A stretch of 64,000 bases of DNA from Sphagnum magellanicum (taxonomy: Eukaryota > Streptophyta > Sphagnopsida > Sphagnales > Sphagnaceae), in assembly GCA_021904315.1 (NCBI GenBank), contig CM038924.1, forward strand, positions 18,230,155 through 18,294,154. Reading direction: 5' to 3'. Below are positions 49,501-61,699 of this stretch, in pieces. A program made the translations under genes and the position numbers. Below the pieces are notes generated by a model, which worked only from the letters and a program-made list of their open reading frames with translations, had not been told where the DNA came from and searched no databases. Each line of letters opens with the position of its first letter. Within the stretch, counting starts at the first letter, position 1.

Positions 49501-51933
49501 GAAAAAAAATCGGCAAGAAGATGTGGGAATGGTAAAGGTACTATGACATTTAATTTCAAGCTCAATAAAAATTTACATAAACATTTTTTTTTTTTGAATT
49601 GGGTACATTCTAAAAATTGGAGGAAAACTTTTGTTGTCACATTGTGGTGCATTTACCTCTTGGAAATTTATAATGCATGGTGTCCCAGAGGCCAAAGAAA
49701 GAGCAATTGGAGGTGGCAACATACCTTCTTTTTGTGCATTGATGGTTCCTCACACGTGTGGAATTGTATTCCACTACTTAATCCAGGCCTTCCATAATAT
49801 TTGAGGGGACTAGAGTGCAGGGAATGGCTTATTCTCTAGATTTATCCAGATTTTATGGTTTCAAGTGGGTCATTTTTAAAATATATGTAATGTCATAATT
49901 CAGATAATTGTTATTCAAATTAACCACATGAACATAATAATAACATGTGCTTTTTCATGTCCATGTTAACATGTCAATATTTTAAAAATAATATGTGTTT
50001 CAAACCTTCAATGATACATTATACATTAAATTTATCAAATATACTTTTTTTTAACATCATTCCAAAAGGAACAAAACATATTCACAAAAAAAACAAGTAA
50101 TCTTATATAACACATTCAATATTCATGAAAATGCAACCTTGCCTTGCTTATACCAAAATATACGTTTTTTCTTTGAGGAAGTTTTTCAAATTATGTGGTT
50201 TTCATGATCAAAAGCACATTTAAACAATAAAAAAAGATTATCATGGATAATTAAAATAAAACATATATTCAAATTTTTAATGATACCATGCCCTTATAAT
50301 CATCAATATATGGTCATCCACAACTTTTCAAAATTAATAGTTTGGTTTTACATAAAATGAAGGACATTCAAAATTTTAACACCCTATACACATCAAATTG
50401 CCCACGCTTTATCATACACTTCATGACCAATGAAACATATTGAAATTGCACAAAATTCATTTTCATGAAAATTCATAAATATGCAAACATTTTGAAAATG
50501 ATTTCATTATATTATAATCCTCATGTAATCATTTTTCAAAATCATGGGGGTGCAAGATGTTATGCGTGTACACGTAGTCCTTGGCTTCTTTTACTGTGAA
50601 TGCACTTGACATATATACATAAAATATACAGTAATGAACTTTTGAAGTTGAAAAATATGGATTAGTTTGTTGTTTGTGCCTATATACATGCATTTTTGTG
50701 CATGAATTTTATTTGGAATATCTTATATGGACTTCATATAAGATATGGGGTGAATGCATGGTATGGTGGTTCGTTTTAGGTAGATGTTCCACTCCATAGA
50801 ATTCCATAAAAGTTTGCTAAAAAACATGGTTAATTATTTATCATAACTTATGATTATAATTATTCATAAATTAATCATGTTCGTGCATTTTTTAACATTC
50901 ATATTTATTTTTAAACTTAAAATAAAATGATGATGGCGTTAGATGTTTTGATGGATGCAACTTTTTTAAAATCATAATACTTGGAAAAATGTTTTATAAA
51001 GTCCATATGAATAATGGCCCTTTTAGATATTTCATAATCAAACATTTTTAAAACAAAAAAATTGAAAGAAAAAATAATTTGAAACTCACAAAAACTTATG
51101 AAAATGAAGTTAAATTTTGACCATTTTAAATTCCATAAAAAAAAATGTGCTAAGGTTTTCAAGAAAATGATCCTATATATATGTTATTTATTTCATTTTT
51201 TAACATATACATAATCACTGAAAATCAATTAAATTGAAATTTGTTATGAATACATTGATGTTATACCATTGCAATTAGAAAACCAGTCCATATGTTGTCC
51301 CTTCAAAAGTCCATTATTAACAATAGGGGTAGCATTTTCAAAAGAAATTATACTTTTAGTTTCATAATCAAGTTATGAATTTAGAATCAAATTGGAGATT
51401 GACATAAATAATAATGATGAACCATTGGACACCATAGGGGAACATATGAGAGAAATTAAGAAGGATGTGAGAAGACATTATTAAATGGATAAACCTTCAT
51501 CTCCTTTATCATTATTCTTAACTCTTTCTCACATTTTCAAAGTGAAGCTGCAACTAAAATTTAAAATTTTATTCAAATGTTAGAGTACAAATACAGAGCT
51601 TTTTCCCACCCAAGGAGAAGGGGGGGGGGAGGTTGTAGTACAGGTTCAACTTAATAGCATTGGGTGGGAGACGACCAGTACACGGCGCAGTTTCCTGCAG
51701 CTGTCCGCAACCCGAAGACAGAGCGTCCGGGACACTACTGTCGTTGAAGTCAGCTAACTTCATAAAATTCAGCAAACTAAATCTCATTCACGTGGTCGAA
51801 CTTAAAAGCAAGTCGCAGTAGTTTTCCTTGAGGTTCGCCGTTCTTCGTTTCTACCTTCAGGAGACATCACAACAGGAAGGATATTTCCATCTATTTCTGC
51901 AACTGTGAATTTGCCACTGCTGCAGCTACATCT

Positions 51934-52205
51934 CAAAATCGGTAGAAAAGAACACGACTGGTCTGATGATGACTCTGATCCCGTGAGCCAAGCGGGATGC
52001 ATCCAGTGTGGTACAAAACAAAATCGGTAGAAAAGAACACGACTGGTCTGATGATGATGACTCTGATCCCGTGAGCCAAGCGGGATGCATCCAGTGTGGT
52101 ACAAAACAAAATCGGTAGAAAAGAACACGACTGGTCTGATGATGACTCTGATCCCGTGAGCCAAGCGGGATGCATCCAGTGTGGTACAAAACAAAATCGG
52201 TAGAA
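51934..52205. repeat. 85-88 bp minisatellite, right-arm copy
   Basis: Reverse complement of 22534-22805, with the same number of units. Confidence 0.9.
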
Positions 52206-52368
52206 CAAAACGGTACTTGCTCTGATCCCATGTTCGGCCACGCGGGATGCACTGCTGATCGAATATGTACTAACAAGAAAAAGGTGTGCTGATGAATTCA
52301 TCCTAGATTCATCCGGAGAATGAATTTTCTGGCCATTCAGATCCGTCATTCGTTCCTTCCCCGGGGCC

Positions 52369-52376
52369 TATATATT
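52369..52376 (+). promoter_or_regulatory. TATA box of intact lectin, right arm
   Basis: Copy of 22363-22370 in the opposite orientation, 168 bp before the ATG at 52544. Confidence 0.7.
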
Positions 52377-52543
52377 CGCGCTCCCACCAACAGTTTTCTC
52401 CATTCTCAGCTCTCATCGCTCAGCGCGTCCTGCCCGTTGCGTCTCACTCCCTCGTAGATTTCCGAAATCGGCGAACTCCGCTCTCCGCGTCTGCCCCCCT
52501 TGTAGCACTCAGGTGATCCGTTGTTGTTCACAGAATTTTCCAT

Positions 52544-53035
52544 ATGGCTTCTTTGCATGAAGCTGATAGTGAGTATGTCCACGAGGATGAGAGGAGTGAC
52601 CACAATGCTTCTCGAAACATCCGTGTGAGCGTCGACGACACTAATGCTACCTCCACCTTTAAGGTCGTGGAGGAAACCAACTGGAACGAGGCAACCTGGA
52701 GAGAAATCGAAGGCCCGCCGTATACTCTGATTGTAAACGGCTCTGACGTCTCTGGCACACTGCGTTTCAAGGGGCCTGTTCCGGCGGGCTCGGAGTATCC
52801 GGAGTTCTTCTTGGTGGCTTTAGGCATCGATACCGACACGTGGTGCGATTTGAAGGTCGACCTTGCACTTAAGGAAACCGGCGCGTTTTTTCAACCGAAA
52901 TACTTCCATAGCGGAACCCCTGAATTTAAGGTCAAGCAGGACCACCAGAAGACCGTAACTAAGACGTTCACAGCATCGGGAATAATAGTCACCGTTACCA
53001 TCACGAACAATCTGCTCGTCGTCTCCTGGGAGTGA
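52544..53035 (+). CDS. ABL-type lectin, intact, right-arm copy
   Basis: Reverse-complement copy of 21704-22195 with an identical 163-residue translation. Promoter, leader and 3' region are duplicated with it (TATA at 52369-52376, AATAAA-type signal near 53328-53333). If the palindrome is real, the plant carries two intact, identical lectin genes in divergent orientation about 30 kb apart. Confidence 0.9.
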   Translation: MASLHEADSEYVHEDERSDHNASRNIRVSVDDTNATSTFKVVEETNWNEATWREIEGPPYTLIVNGSDVSGTLRFKGPVPAGSEYPEFFLVALGIDTDTWCDLKVDLALKETGAFFQPKYFHSGTPEFKVKQDHQKTVTKTFTASGIIVTVTITNNLLVVSWE

Positions 53036-54302
53036 CAGTTTCACTCGGTGATTCTTACGTTGATTGCCCTCTGGTGTTTCACACCTTCGTTCACATAATA
53101 TAAGTTGTTTTACTTGTGGAATGTAGCCAGCAGGTGGTGTTTGTCCAAATAGTTAAATATCAGTTTGTAAAGGTTTTGGGGCAGCAGTACTGCCGGTACG
53201 TAAACTAGAGAGAAGTCTGATAGTGACACGGTCCAGGACTTGGCAAGTGTCACGATGGAACAAGTGTTGTGTTCAACTCGTCTATATATTATTGCTGTTG
53301 TGAAGAGCTCGATCATCGAGAGATAATAATAAAATATATATTATACAAGTGTGATTGTATATCTACGTTTTCCAAGGATACGCCTTGTTGCTTTGTAGGT
53401 GCAAAGTTTGACCCTTGCAGTAGTGTGTGATTTATTTGAATCTCTTGCTGATGACTTCCTCATTGCAGGTCTGCTGACAGATTCTCCTTAGGGTTTCTTT
53501 CCATTAAGCTGCTCTGATCACAGTTACACACACTGTGCTGCAATCATAACAACGTAACGGAAAAACCACTGACATAGGACCTTGTTCTTGTTGCAAGGAC
53601 AGGCGCTTTCCATTGGGGAGCTGCAGATGTCTTGGAAAATACGTAATTAATCATTTTAGGAACTCGGAGAACACCTGGTCTCATGGATAAAGGGAAATAT
53701 GTCACTGCATGGTGAGTCACAGTTTGATTAATAGCTCTCACAGCTCCTGCAATTAGTCAATGCTTGGCTGGTAGAGCTGTCAGACGACTGTGAGCACATC
53801 TAATTGAGAAAACTTGATGGAAAGTTGCCGTGATCACAGAATCCTAATGGAATAATGTCCTTATTCATGAGCTGCTCCTTGAACCTAGCTCAACACGGTC
53901 TGCTATAACTATGGGCTTCATTGTTGTATTTCCCCTTCTCCTCCATTTGTAATGAAGGGTCGAGATTAAGGGCCATTGTATTAAATACCTAGTAAAAAGG
54001 GCGCAAGGTGGGTGCCCCTGAAAGAGGCCATTTGGCCAATTGCTCGGCGCCTCCCCTTTCTTGAGTGATCAGCGAAGTAAGTAGGAAATTTTGAACGTGT
54101 TGGTTATCATGTAGAACGTCACAAGACGTTTTTCAAGGGGAATTTTCGTCGCTTGGCGACAACAAAAATTGGAAAATTTTGGAATTTCTCGTTTTTTGAA
54201 TGTAAAACAATCCAAAAAAAAATGCGAAATGTTTTCTAAAAATAGCAGAACTTTCCAAAGCACAAAACTGTAAAATAAAAAATAAAAATAAGAAAAAAAA
54301 AC

Positions 54303-55133
54303 CACTGGTATGAATGTGAGTAAGGAGGAAATGAATAGTACAAGTAAAATGCTTGAACTTCTGGGAAAAAGATTATATCAAGTTTGAGGTGCCTTCAAAT
54401 ACAAAGAGAAAATATAGCTGGTTAAGTTTTTACACACTAAGTCCTAAAGTCATTAAGACTTAGTTAGATCCCTGCTTCCCATCCTTTGTCCAGACTCCAA
54501 ACCCCTTGTCTTATGGAATCACCTTTTCCATGGTCATGCCACATTTCATTTCAATAAAGTGGGGCAGGAATTTATCACGAACACCTGAGCCATGACTGAG
54601 CAATGGCGGCTAGTTGCATCTCTCATCACATAATTGGATCTGATTTAGCACTTTATTATTCCTAGCCTCTCATGGATTGTAACCAAGCCCTCACCTCCAA
54701 CTCATAACAACCTGGACTCATCTCGTGGTTGTTAATCAGAATTCAACATCAGTTTTGCAAAAGATTACTGATTTTTTTCCTACAAAGTATTATCAATTAT
54801 GCATGACATTTATAATGTTGTTTCCACACCATCTACTCTTGTTAATTTCACACCTTTGACAAAACATTTTCAGTATTGTGATGCCATCATGTACATTTTA
54901 TTTCATATTGTCAGCAAATTAAACACCTATGTTTCGGTTATGATAAGATTTTCATTATTGTGTTGCTACCACAGTTCAAGACCACTTTTACCTGTACAGA
55001 AATGTTTTACTTTACTAACAAAGAATTATGATTCACATTTTGGAAGTTATAAACAATTTATAACCTGATTATACGCATCAGGCCAGTCCTGTGATGCAAC
55101 TATTTGGGCAAACCTACCCAGAGAATTGCCGAC
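54303..55133. repeat. Repeat S, copy 2, right arm
   Basis: Reverse complement of 19605-20435. Confidence 0.8.
54448..54634 (-). repeat. Dispersed repeat R, right-arm copy within S2'
   Basis: Reverse complement of copy 3. Confidence 0.75.
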
Positions 55134-55243
55134 AGAAATTTGATATCAAGTTTCACTCCCTCGTAGCTTTCCGAACTCCGCTCTCCGCGTCTGCCTCCCT
55201 TGTAGCACTCAGGCGATCCGTTGTTGTTGATAGAATTTTCCAT

Positions 55244-55740
55244 ATGGCTTCCAGGCAGCCAGCTGCTTTGCAGTCGTTCAATCAGCGCAACAAGGTTCCG
55301 GATTCTCCCACGATCCATGTGAGCGTCATCCAGAGCGGACGGTCTCCCGCCTTCAGCATCGTGGAGAAAACCATCGTGGAAGACGGATTCTGGAGTGAAG
55401 CCGACGGCAATCAGCAGATCCTAACTATGACTGGCAGTCACGTCTCTAGCATGCTGCGGTTCAAGAGTGAGGGCTATAAGTCAGATTCTTTCTTGTTTGC
55501 TGTCGGCGTCCAACCGCAACGATTTCAGCTGGTGCGATTTGAATGTTGTCACCATAGCTGAGGACACCGGCGCCATAGTTCACCCGAGATACTACAATTC
55601 CGACACCGGTGAAAATGACAAAAATAATAAGCACGATGCGAGCGCAAATCGTAGTACCAAGCTTTCGAAGGTCAATATCCAGGTTTCCTTCTACACGGAA
55701 GCCGATAACCTGCGCGGGGGTCAGAATCATCATCGACTAA
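55244..55740 (+). pseudogene. ABL-type lectin, decayed paralogue, right-arm copy
   Basis: Reverse-complement copy of 18999-19494, broken in the same way. The predicted 3' end differs slightly between arms, making its C-terminus uncertain. Confidence 0.75.
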
Positions 55741-57023
55741 ATGTGGCATTTTCCCTCGATCATGCTTGTGTTGGTTGTGCTCTGGTCTTTTACACAAGCA
55801 GGTGTTATTTTTCCAAATATAAGTTAACTGTCAGTTCATTAAGGTTTTGGGATGACAGTGCCAACGGCACGTCAACTAGAGAGATGTGATCTGATGGTGA
55901 CACAGTTGAGGCGTTGGCAAGCGTCAGGATCGAACAAGCGTCAGGATGTTGAACTTGGCTATATATTGTTGTTGTGGTGAGAAGACAATAATAAAATATT
56001 TATTCTATATGCGATTGTATATCCACCTCGTTCAAGGATTCGCAAGCTGCCTTGTAGATGCAAAGTTTAACCCTTCCCAACGTGTGATTTATTCGAATCT
56101 CTTGCTGATGACTTCCTCGTTGGTAGTCTCGTGACAGTTTCTCCACAGTAGTCTCTTTCCATTAGGCTGCAGTGATCACAACAACCAATGATTCTCCCTG
56201 AAAAAAGTGGCCCAAATTTGCCAGCTTTCAAGAAGTTTTCTTTATTGACAAGTAGCTAGACTTTTTTATAGGAGATTCCTGTAGATACCCAAGAATATAG
56301 AAGGATCCATTACTCTTTTTTTCCAACTTTCATATCTGGAATATAGCCAGATTTGGATTTTTTTTCCTCTGCATGAAGGCCATTTTAACTGCATCACAAA
56401 ATTTGAAAGAGAAATACTGATTCACTGGTGGGGAGCTGTGCCCTTGGTGAACCAAGGGAAACGACTAAGATTGTCCATATTAGTCATAACTTAGTCTACT
56501 TTTATTGGGGAAAAATCAACCACTGATCAGCTGGATGGCATTTCAATTCCCTGTACTTATTTGTTCGGTCTAATCCCTTGATGTGTCTTGGGTCATATCA
56601 CACTGTGATGACACCTGGTCCAAATCATTTATTGTACTTCGAGGGCACCTTTTTCAGTGTAACTTTTCATTTGCCAAGGGCGGGTGTTTGGTTTTTCAAA
56701 TCGCCTGCCCTCCTTTTCATACTAGATACCTGATTGGTACCCTCTGGGTGGGGTATCATACCTGGCGGGTAGCCTCCGAGTACAGTAGGCAAAAAAACTT
56801 GAAAAACAAATTGAAGCAGGTCTTTCCTGCTTGGTAAAGCCCTGGACAACATGCTTAAACCCTAAACCTGGATGTGGGCTTGGGTGAGGTGCAGTTATGA
56901 ATCCAGAAACCCTGCTGCCAAGGTATTTACCCTACACATAACACCTTCAGACTTATAGAAGAGTCCTCTAAAAATCTTGGATCGAATACATTTCCAAAAT
57001 CTAGGCAGTACAATCAGAGTTAT

Positions 57024-57880
57024 AATGTTAAAATGATGGTATGAAGACAAGCAGGGAGGAAATGAATAGTACCAGTAAAATGCTTAAGTGCTAGGAAAAT
57101 GGTTGTATCAATAATTTGAGGTGCCTTCAAATACACATAGAAAAATTAGTTGGTTAAGTTTTCACACACTTGAGTCCTAGAGTCGTTAAGACTTAGTTAG
57201 ATCCCTGCTTCCCTTGCTTTGTCCAGACTCCAATCCCCTTGTCTTATGGAATCACCTTATTCACAGTCGTGCTACGTTTCATTTCAATAAAGCAGGGCAG
57301 GAACTTATCACCAACACCGGAGCCATGACCGGGCGATGGCAGCTGGTTATATCTCTGTTCACATACTTGGATCTCTTTTAGCACTTTATTATTCCTAGCC
57401 TCATGGATTGTAACCAAGGCCTCACCTCCAACTCATAACCACCTTGACTCGTCTTGCAATTGTTAACCAATATTCAACATCAGTTTTGCAACAGACTACT
57501 GAATTTTTTCCCTACAAAGTATTACCAATTATGAATGACATTTATAATACTTATTCCACATCATCTACTCTTGTTAATTTCACGCATTTGACATCACATT
57601 TTCCAGTTTTGTGATGCCATCGTTTACATTTTGTTTCATAGTGTCGGCAAATTAAACACTTATGTTTCTGTTCTGATAAGATGTTCATTATTATGTTGCT
57701 ATCAAAGTTCAAAACCACTTTTACAACTGAAATGCTTTACTTTACTTCTAAAAAATTATGAGTTGCATTTTGGAAGTTATGAACAATTTATATAACCATC
57801 AGATATGCATCAGGCCAGTCCCATGATGCAACTACCTGGGCAAACCTAAAGTATCACAGTATCATATCCAGAGAATTGAC
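57024..57880. repeat. Repeat S, copy 1, right arm
   Basis: Reverse complement of 16860-17715. Confidence 0.8.
57174..57367 (-). repeat. Dispersed repeat R, right-arm copy within S1'
   Basis: Reverse complement of copy 2. Confidence 0.75.
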
Positions 57881-57906
57881 TTTGGATATTTGATATTTAA
57901 CCTGCT

Positions 57907-58461
57907 TTGAGAAATAATAGGCACTTGAGTCCGCAAGAAAAATTGACCACAAGGATTTTGGTGCAAAATGGTCTCATCCTTACCACAACAATCATGTCCT
58001 CTCCCAAATGTGGGTGTATGACATCCACACCGAAGATGATTGTACGTATTTCAGTACCAGAGGTTGTTCTGGACAGTGCATTAACCAAAACCATATTCAG
58101 TCCCCCAACCTATGCCCATGGCAATGGAGATGAACAGTCAACAAATACCGTGGAATTAGTTGTCTATGAGGTCCATATGAAGGGAGAGACTCTCCTGCAA
58201 CCATTATCTCCGTACAGCCAGGGCATTACTGACACTAAAACATTTAAGACAACTCTATCCACGCCTCAAAACATGATGCACAAATGTGAATGTGAAGGAT
58301 TCCATGCCCTCAAAAACCTACCTTTACATTATCTTCAATGCCAGAATTGCCAAGTACTGCTTGTGGATCTTATGGACATGCTTTGTCAACTGCATTGTGA
58401 CACCACTACAACCACAGTCTCACACATCCTTTCTTCAGGTCGAATACATCAGATACATTGA
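57907..58461 (+). CDS. Unidentified ORF, right-arm copy
   Basis: Same ORF in the right arm, with its first ATG at 57994. It stays open to 58461 because of the one-base difference in the A run. An overlapping frame (58286-58468) has a hydrophobic stretch YCLWILWTCFVNCIV that could be a membrane segment. Function unknown. Confidence 0.3.
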   Translation: MRNNRHLSPQEKLTTRILVQNGLILTTTIMSSPKCGCMTSTPKMIVRISVPEVVLDSALTKTIFSPPTYAHGNGDEQSTNTVELVVYEVHMKGETLLQPLSPYSQGITDTKTFKTTLSTPQNMMHKCECEGFHALKNLPLHYLQCQNCQVLLVDLMDMLCQLHCDTTTTTVSHILSSGRIHQIH

Positions 58462-58889
58462 AATGTGACATCGCACATTAGGCATCTTACTAATGTACAA
58501 GAACTACTTTTCACTAAAAGCTTTTGGGACTATGGGAAGCTTACCATATAATTTAAGGAGCCATTATTGTCTGCCAGAACGGCTATAAGCGAATCACTTG
58601 GCCCTTATTATCAATTTGCTTCTTTGCTAGTTCGCAAATGTGAGAAAGTACAAGCAGAATGTCTGGTCTCACACTCTTGATTTGGCAAATTGGGTTATTC
58701 TCAAACACCTTCACCACCAGCAGGCATGAGTCTAAGTGATGAGAATTATATGCAATTGCAGTTGCGATGCAAATCATGCACAAGGACTTGGTTTAGGGTT
58801 TAGGTTTAGGGTCGACTAAGTCGGGCTTTTTGACTAAACCCGCCATAACCTGAAGTTGAATCAAACCACGTTCTTCCGTTGTGTAAAAG

Positions 58890-58952
58890 ATGACAACGTT
58901 CACATGCTCCATCAAGAACCGTAAGGTTAATGTGAATGTTTACAATGATGAG
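58890..58952 (+). CDS. Candidate first exon, right-arm copy
   Basis: Reverse-complement copy of 15787-15849, with donor GT at 58953-58954. Confidence 0.3.
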
Positions 58953-59524
58953 GTAAGATGGAAATTTTTCATCATTGTTTGTTGAGAGTGTGTGTTTCTT
59001 TGTTTTGTCTCTGCTTATGTTGAGATTGAATGTTGTTGCGACTAGTCACTCGGAATTTTCCAATTCTTAAAAATAGGCCCTCGCATCTTTCTACACGAAT
59101 CGAGATTCTCTATTTTGTTCTCTAGAAGCCAAGAAGATCTCGCATTTTGTAAATAATTGGAAGTTATTATTTCTTTTATCGATTTTGTCGCCTACTTGTT
59201 GGATTTGTGATATGTTCAAATGTGTGTGTACATATGATGCTTGGGGGGTGAATGTAATGAAGAACCAATATCAGATACCATTCCCTTTCGGGTGATGGTT
59301 ATGCTAAAGAAATTTGAAACCTAAAGAAGTTATTAGGGAGTTTTTAAGTGAATTTTATGTTAGTATTTATGGCCATCATTTAAGAAAAAGGAAAGAAATT
59401 AACATCCAGTTAATGTTTGAAAAAAACAAATGGATGACGACAACGTAGGGCACGAAGGCAAGGATTTGATGACAAAATTAGGAGGTTATTGTAGGTCTTT
59501 GCAAACTATTGCTTGAGCCATGTT

Positions 59525-59985
59525 CTAAGGAGAGAAAGATTTAAATAACCTAGGTGAATTGGGAGGGAGGCCAGAGATTAACAATAGTTTTGGTATGTAG
59601 GGTGTGATAGCACTGCACTTGGCCGTGTACAAGTACGAAAAGAGCCGAAGTTTGGAGATAATAAAGATATTGCTTGAAAATGGCAGTGATGTGTCCATTA
59701 AAGTAGCAGTTCCACGATCAACGCACAAGATTTCAATTGTCCACAAGGACAAGAAGTCACCTCATGGAGAGATTTTGTCGGAAACCAGGATAATTACTCT
59801 TGGCCAAAGATTGCACTGCTCTTAGCATTGGAGTTGAAATCATCTCTTTATTTCCAAGGTATTTGACAAACTCCTTTATTCCTTCTAGATGCATCTGGTC
59901 CCAATTTTTGAGCTTGCTAGAAACTAAACTTGCTAATTCAAACATTCAATTTGAGCACATTCAGCTAGCTCCCTTAGGAAGTTAG
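59525..59985 (+). pseudogene. Ankyrin-repeat fragment, right-arm copy
   Basis: Reverse-complement copy of the ankyrin fragment; the ankyrin segment is at 59604-59705. Confidence 0.5.
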
Positions 59986-60610
59986 GAAAACTGAATGGAT
60001 ATATGATGTGCGCAGTTATTGGAAGAACCTTAATTTATGATGATTTCTACCCTATGGATTGTTTGTGTGTGAAGAGCTTGGGTTTGATTACTGCTAAAAT
60101 GAGGAAAGAATTGAATGTCATGTGTAGCTATTAGTAGCTCAAGATAGGAAGGGAGTAATTCTAAGGTTCATGAAGAGATAGAAGGGCAAGTGGAAATAGG
60201 TAAGAGTTGTTAAAAAACAACAAATGGTTTTCAACAAGATCTTATACTTATTAAGATTAATCTGGTAGAAGTGAGCAAGAGATGGGAATGTTTCTTTGGA
60301 GGATTAATGGAAGGCCACTGAACTGATGGAGTAGAAGGACCTAAAGTTGGTAGAACCTGGGGCTATATGAAGCTAAAATTGTTGATAAAGAGAGATATTG
60401 TTAGAATGTCTCACTAGAACTTATCCTGTTTTGGAGATGCAGGATGAACAAAATGAAAAGTTTCTTGATCCATAGTACATCGTGAATAAGTAAAATCCCT
60501 ACACACAAGGAGTTTAGTAGATGGAGGAGGAGATCTTTATGGTGTCTAAAAGTGGTGTCAAATAGACTAGAAGGGAATGAAATTATGAAAGAACCATCAA
60601 TTTTTTTACA

Positions 60611-60847
60611 GATCCAAGAGATAATGAATCATCAAGGCCAAGAGGGTCTAACCATTATATGGCAAATTGTTCTGATGAAGACGGAGTTAATGGCAAGAGT
60701 TGCACTGAAGAAGAGGTAGTTAATGAAAAAAAACAAGATATCATAGAGGATGGAGGAATTAAAACAAAGTTCAGAGGAAGAGCTGTTGAAAAAGAAGTGA
60801 AACCTATGACCCACATTTTTGTTGTTGGTTTATTTTCAATTAAATGA
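60611..60847 (+). CDS. Hypothetical acidic exon, right-arm copy
   Basis: Reverse-complement copy of 13890-14126, with the same acceptor-like tttttttacag at 60601-60611. Confidence 0.3.
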   Translation, partial: DPRDNESSRPRGSNHYMANCSDEDGVNGKSCTEEEVVNEKKQDIIEDGGIKTKFRGRAVEKEVKPMTHIFVVGLFSIK

Positions 60848-61699
60848 TGATATTATTCAATACAAAAGATGATAGGATGGTATTGTACAAAGGAACACAT
60901 TTGATGAAGTAGGAGATAATGTGAAAAAAGGGAGAGAAAGTGGAAGTTGGGCCAAGCCAATAAAGTTGCATTACATGTTAACAAAAGTAAATTGGATTTT
61001 GAAGCATGAGAGGTTTGACAGATCAAAAGGTTAGAAATGTTTACTTAAATATGTTGGAATTGAGCTACATCCATGTGATATACACATGGGACAAATTGTA
61101 TTTGAATAGGTTGGGGTTCATTATTGATGTAATTGATCAAATAAGATGATTATACATGTGAACAAATGGTAGGAATATCTATTTGAGATGTGTATTGAAT
61201 GGCCAACATAATGGCTAGTGGATGTCAATTCTTTTCATTGGCATGACAAATACCTAATCGAGAGGTTTCCAACTGTAACTGTGAGTTTTCAACCAATTTT
61301 CTGGTTTGTTTCATGTATTTGCAATGGTTGGATCAAGTTTACTTTGAAACTATTAGACTGATCTTTTAATGGCCATAGTAACTCATTTTAACCCTACTAT
61401 AGAATAGGTCCTGTAGCAATATATATAATATATGGAAGTTTGCACTACAACATGTCTACAAGTTGAAAGCTAATAGAGATCTTATTTTTCCAACTCAATT
61501 TGAGTTTGAAAATCCTAATAACACATATTTTTATGGGAACTATTTTTACATTATACAAATATTCAAAGCTCTTAAAACATTTGAGTATGGTGTCGTTGAT
61601 TTTGGTTAGGTATTTGCATTTTTGTGGAAATGGGCAATGCATGTAATGAACATCAAGATTGGGAAAGAACAAAGATTAGACTTGTTCATGAGGCTACAT

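Larger units (their letters stand above)
40914..50347 (-). repeat. Unit A, third copy (reversed, truncated)
   Basis: Reverse complement of 24392-33826. It carries the A2-specific minisatellite insertion and nearly all A2-specific variants, so it derives from A2 rather than A1. One exception is a base at 48125 that agrees with A1 (about 2232) and not with A2 (26614). The A unit is cut at 40914 where block C begins. Confidence 0.92.
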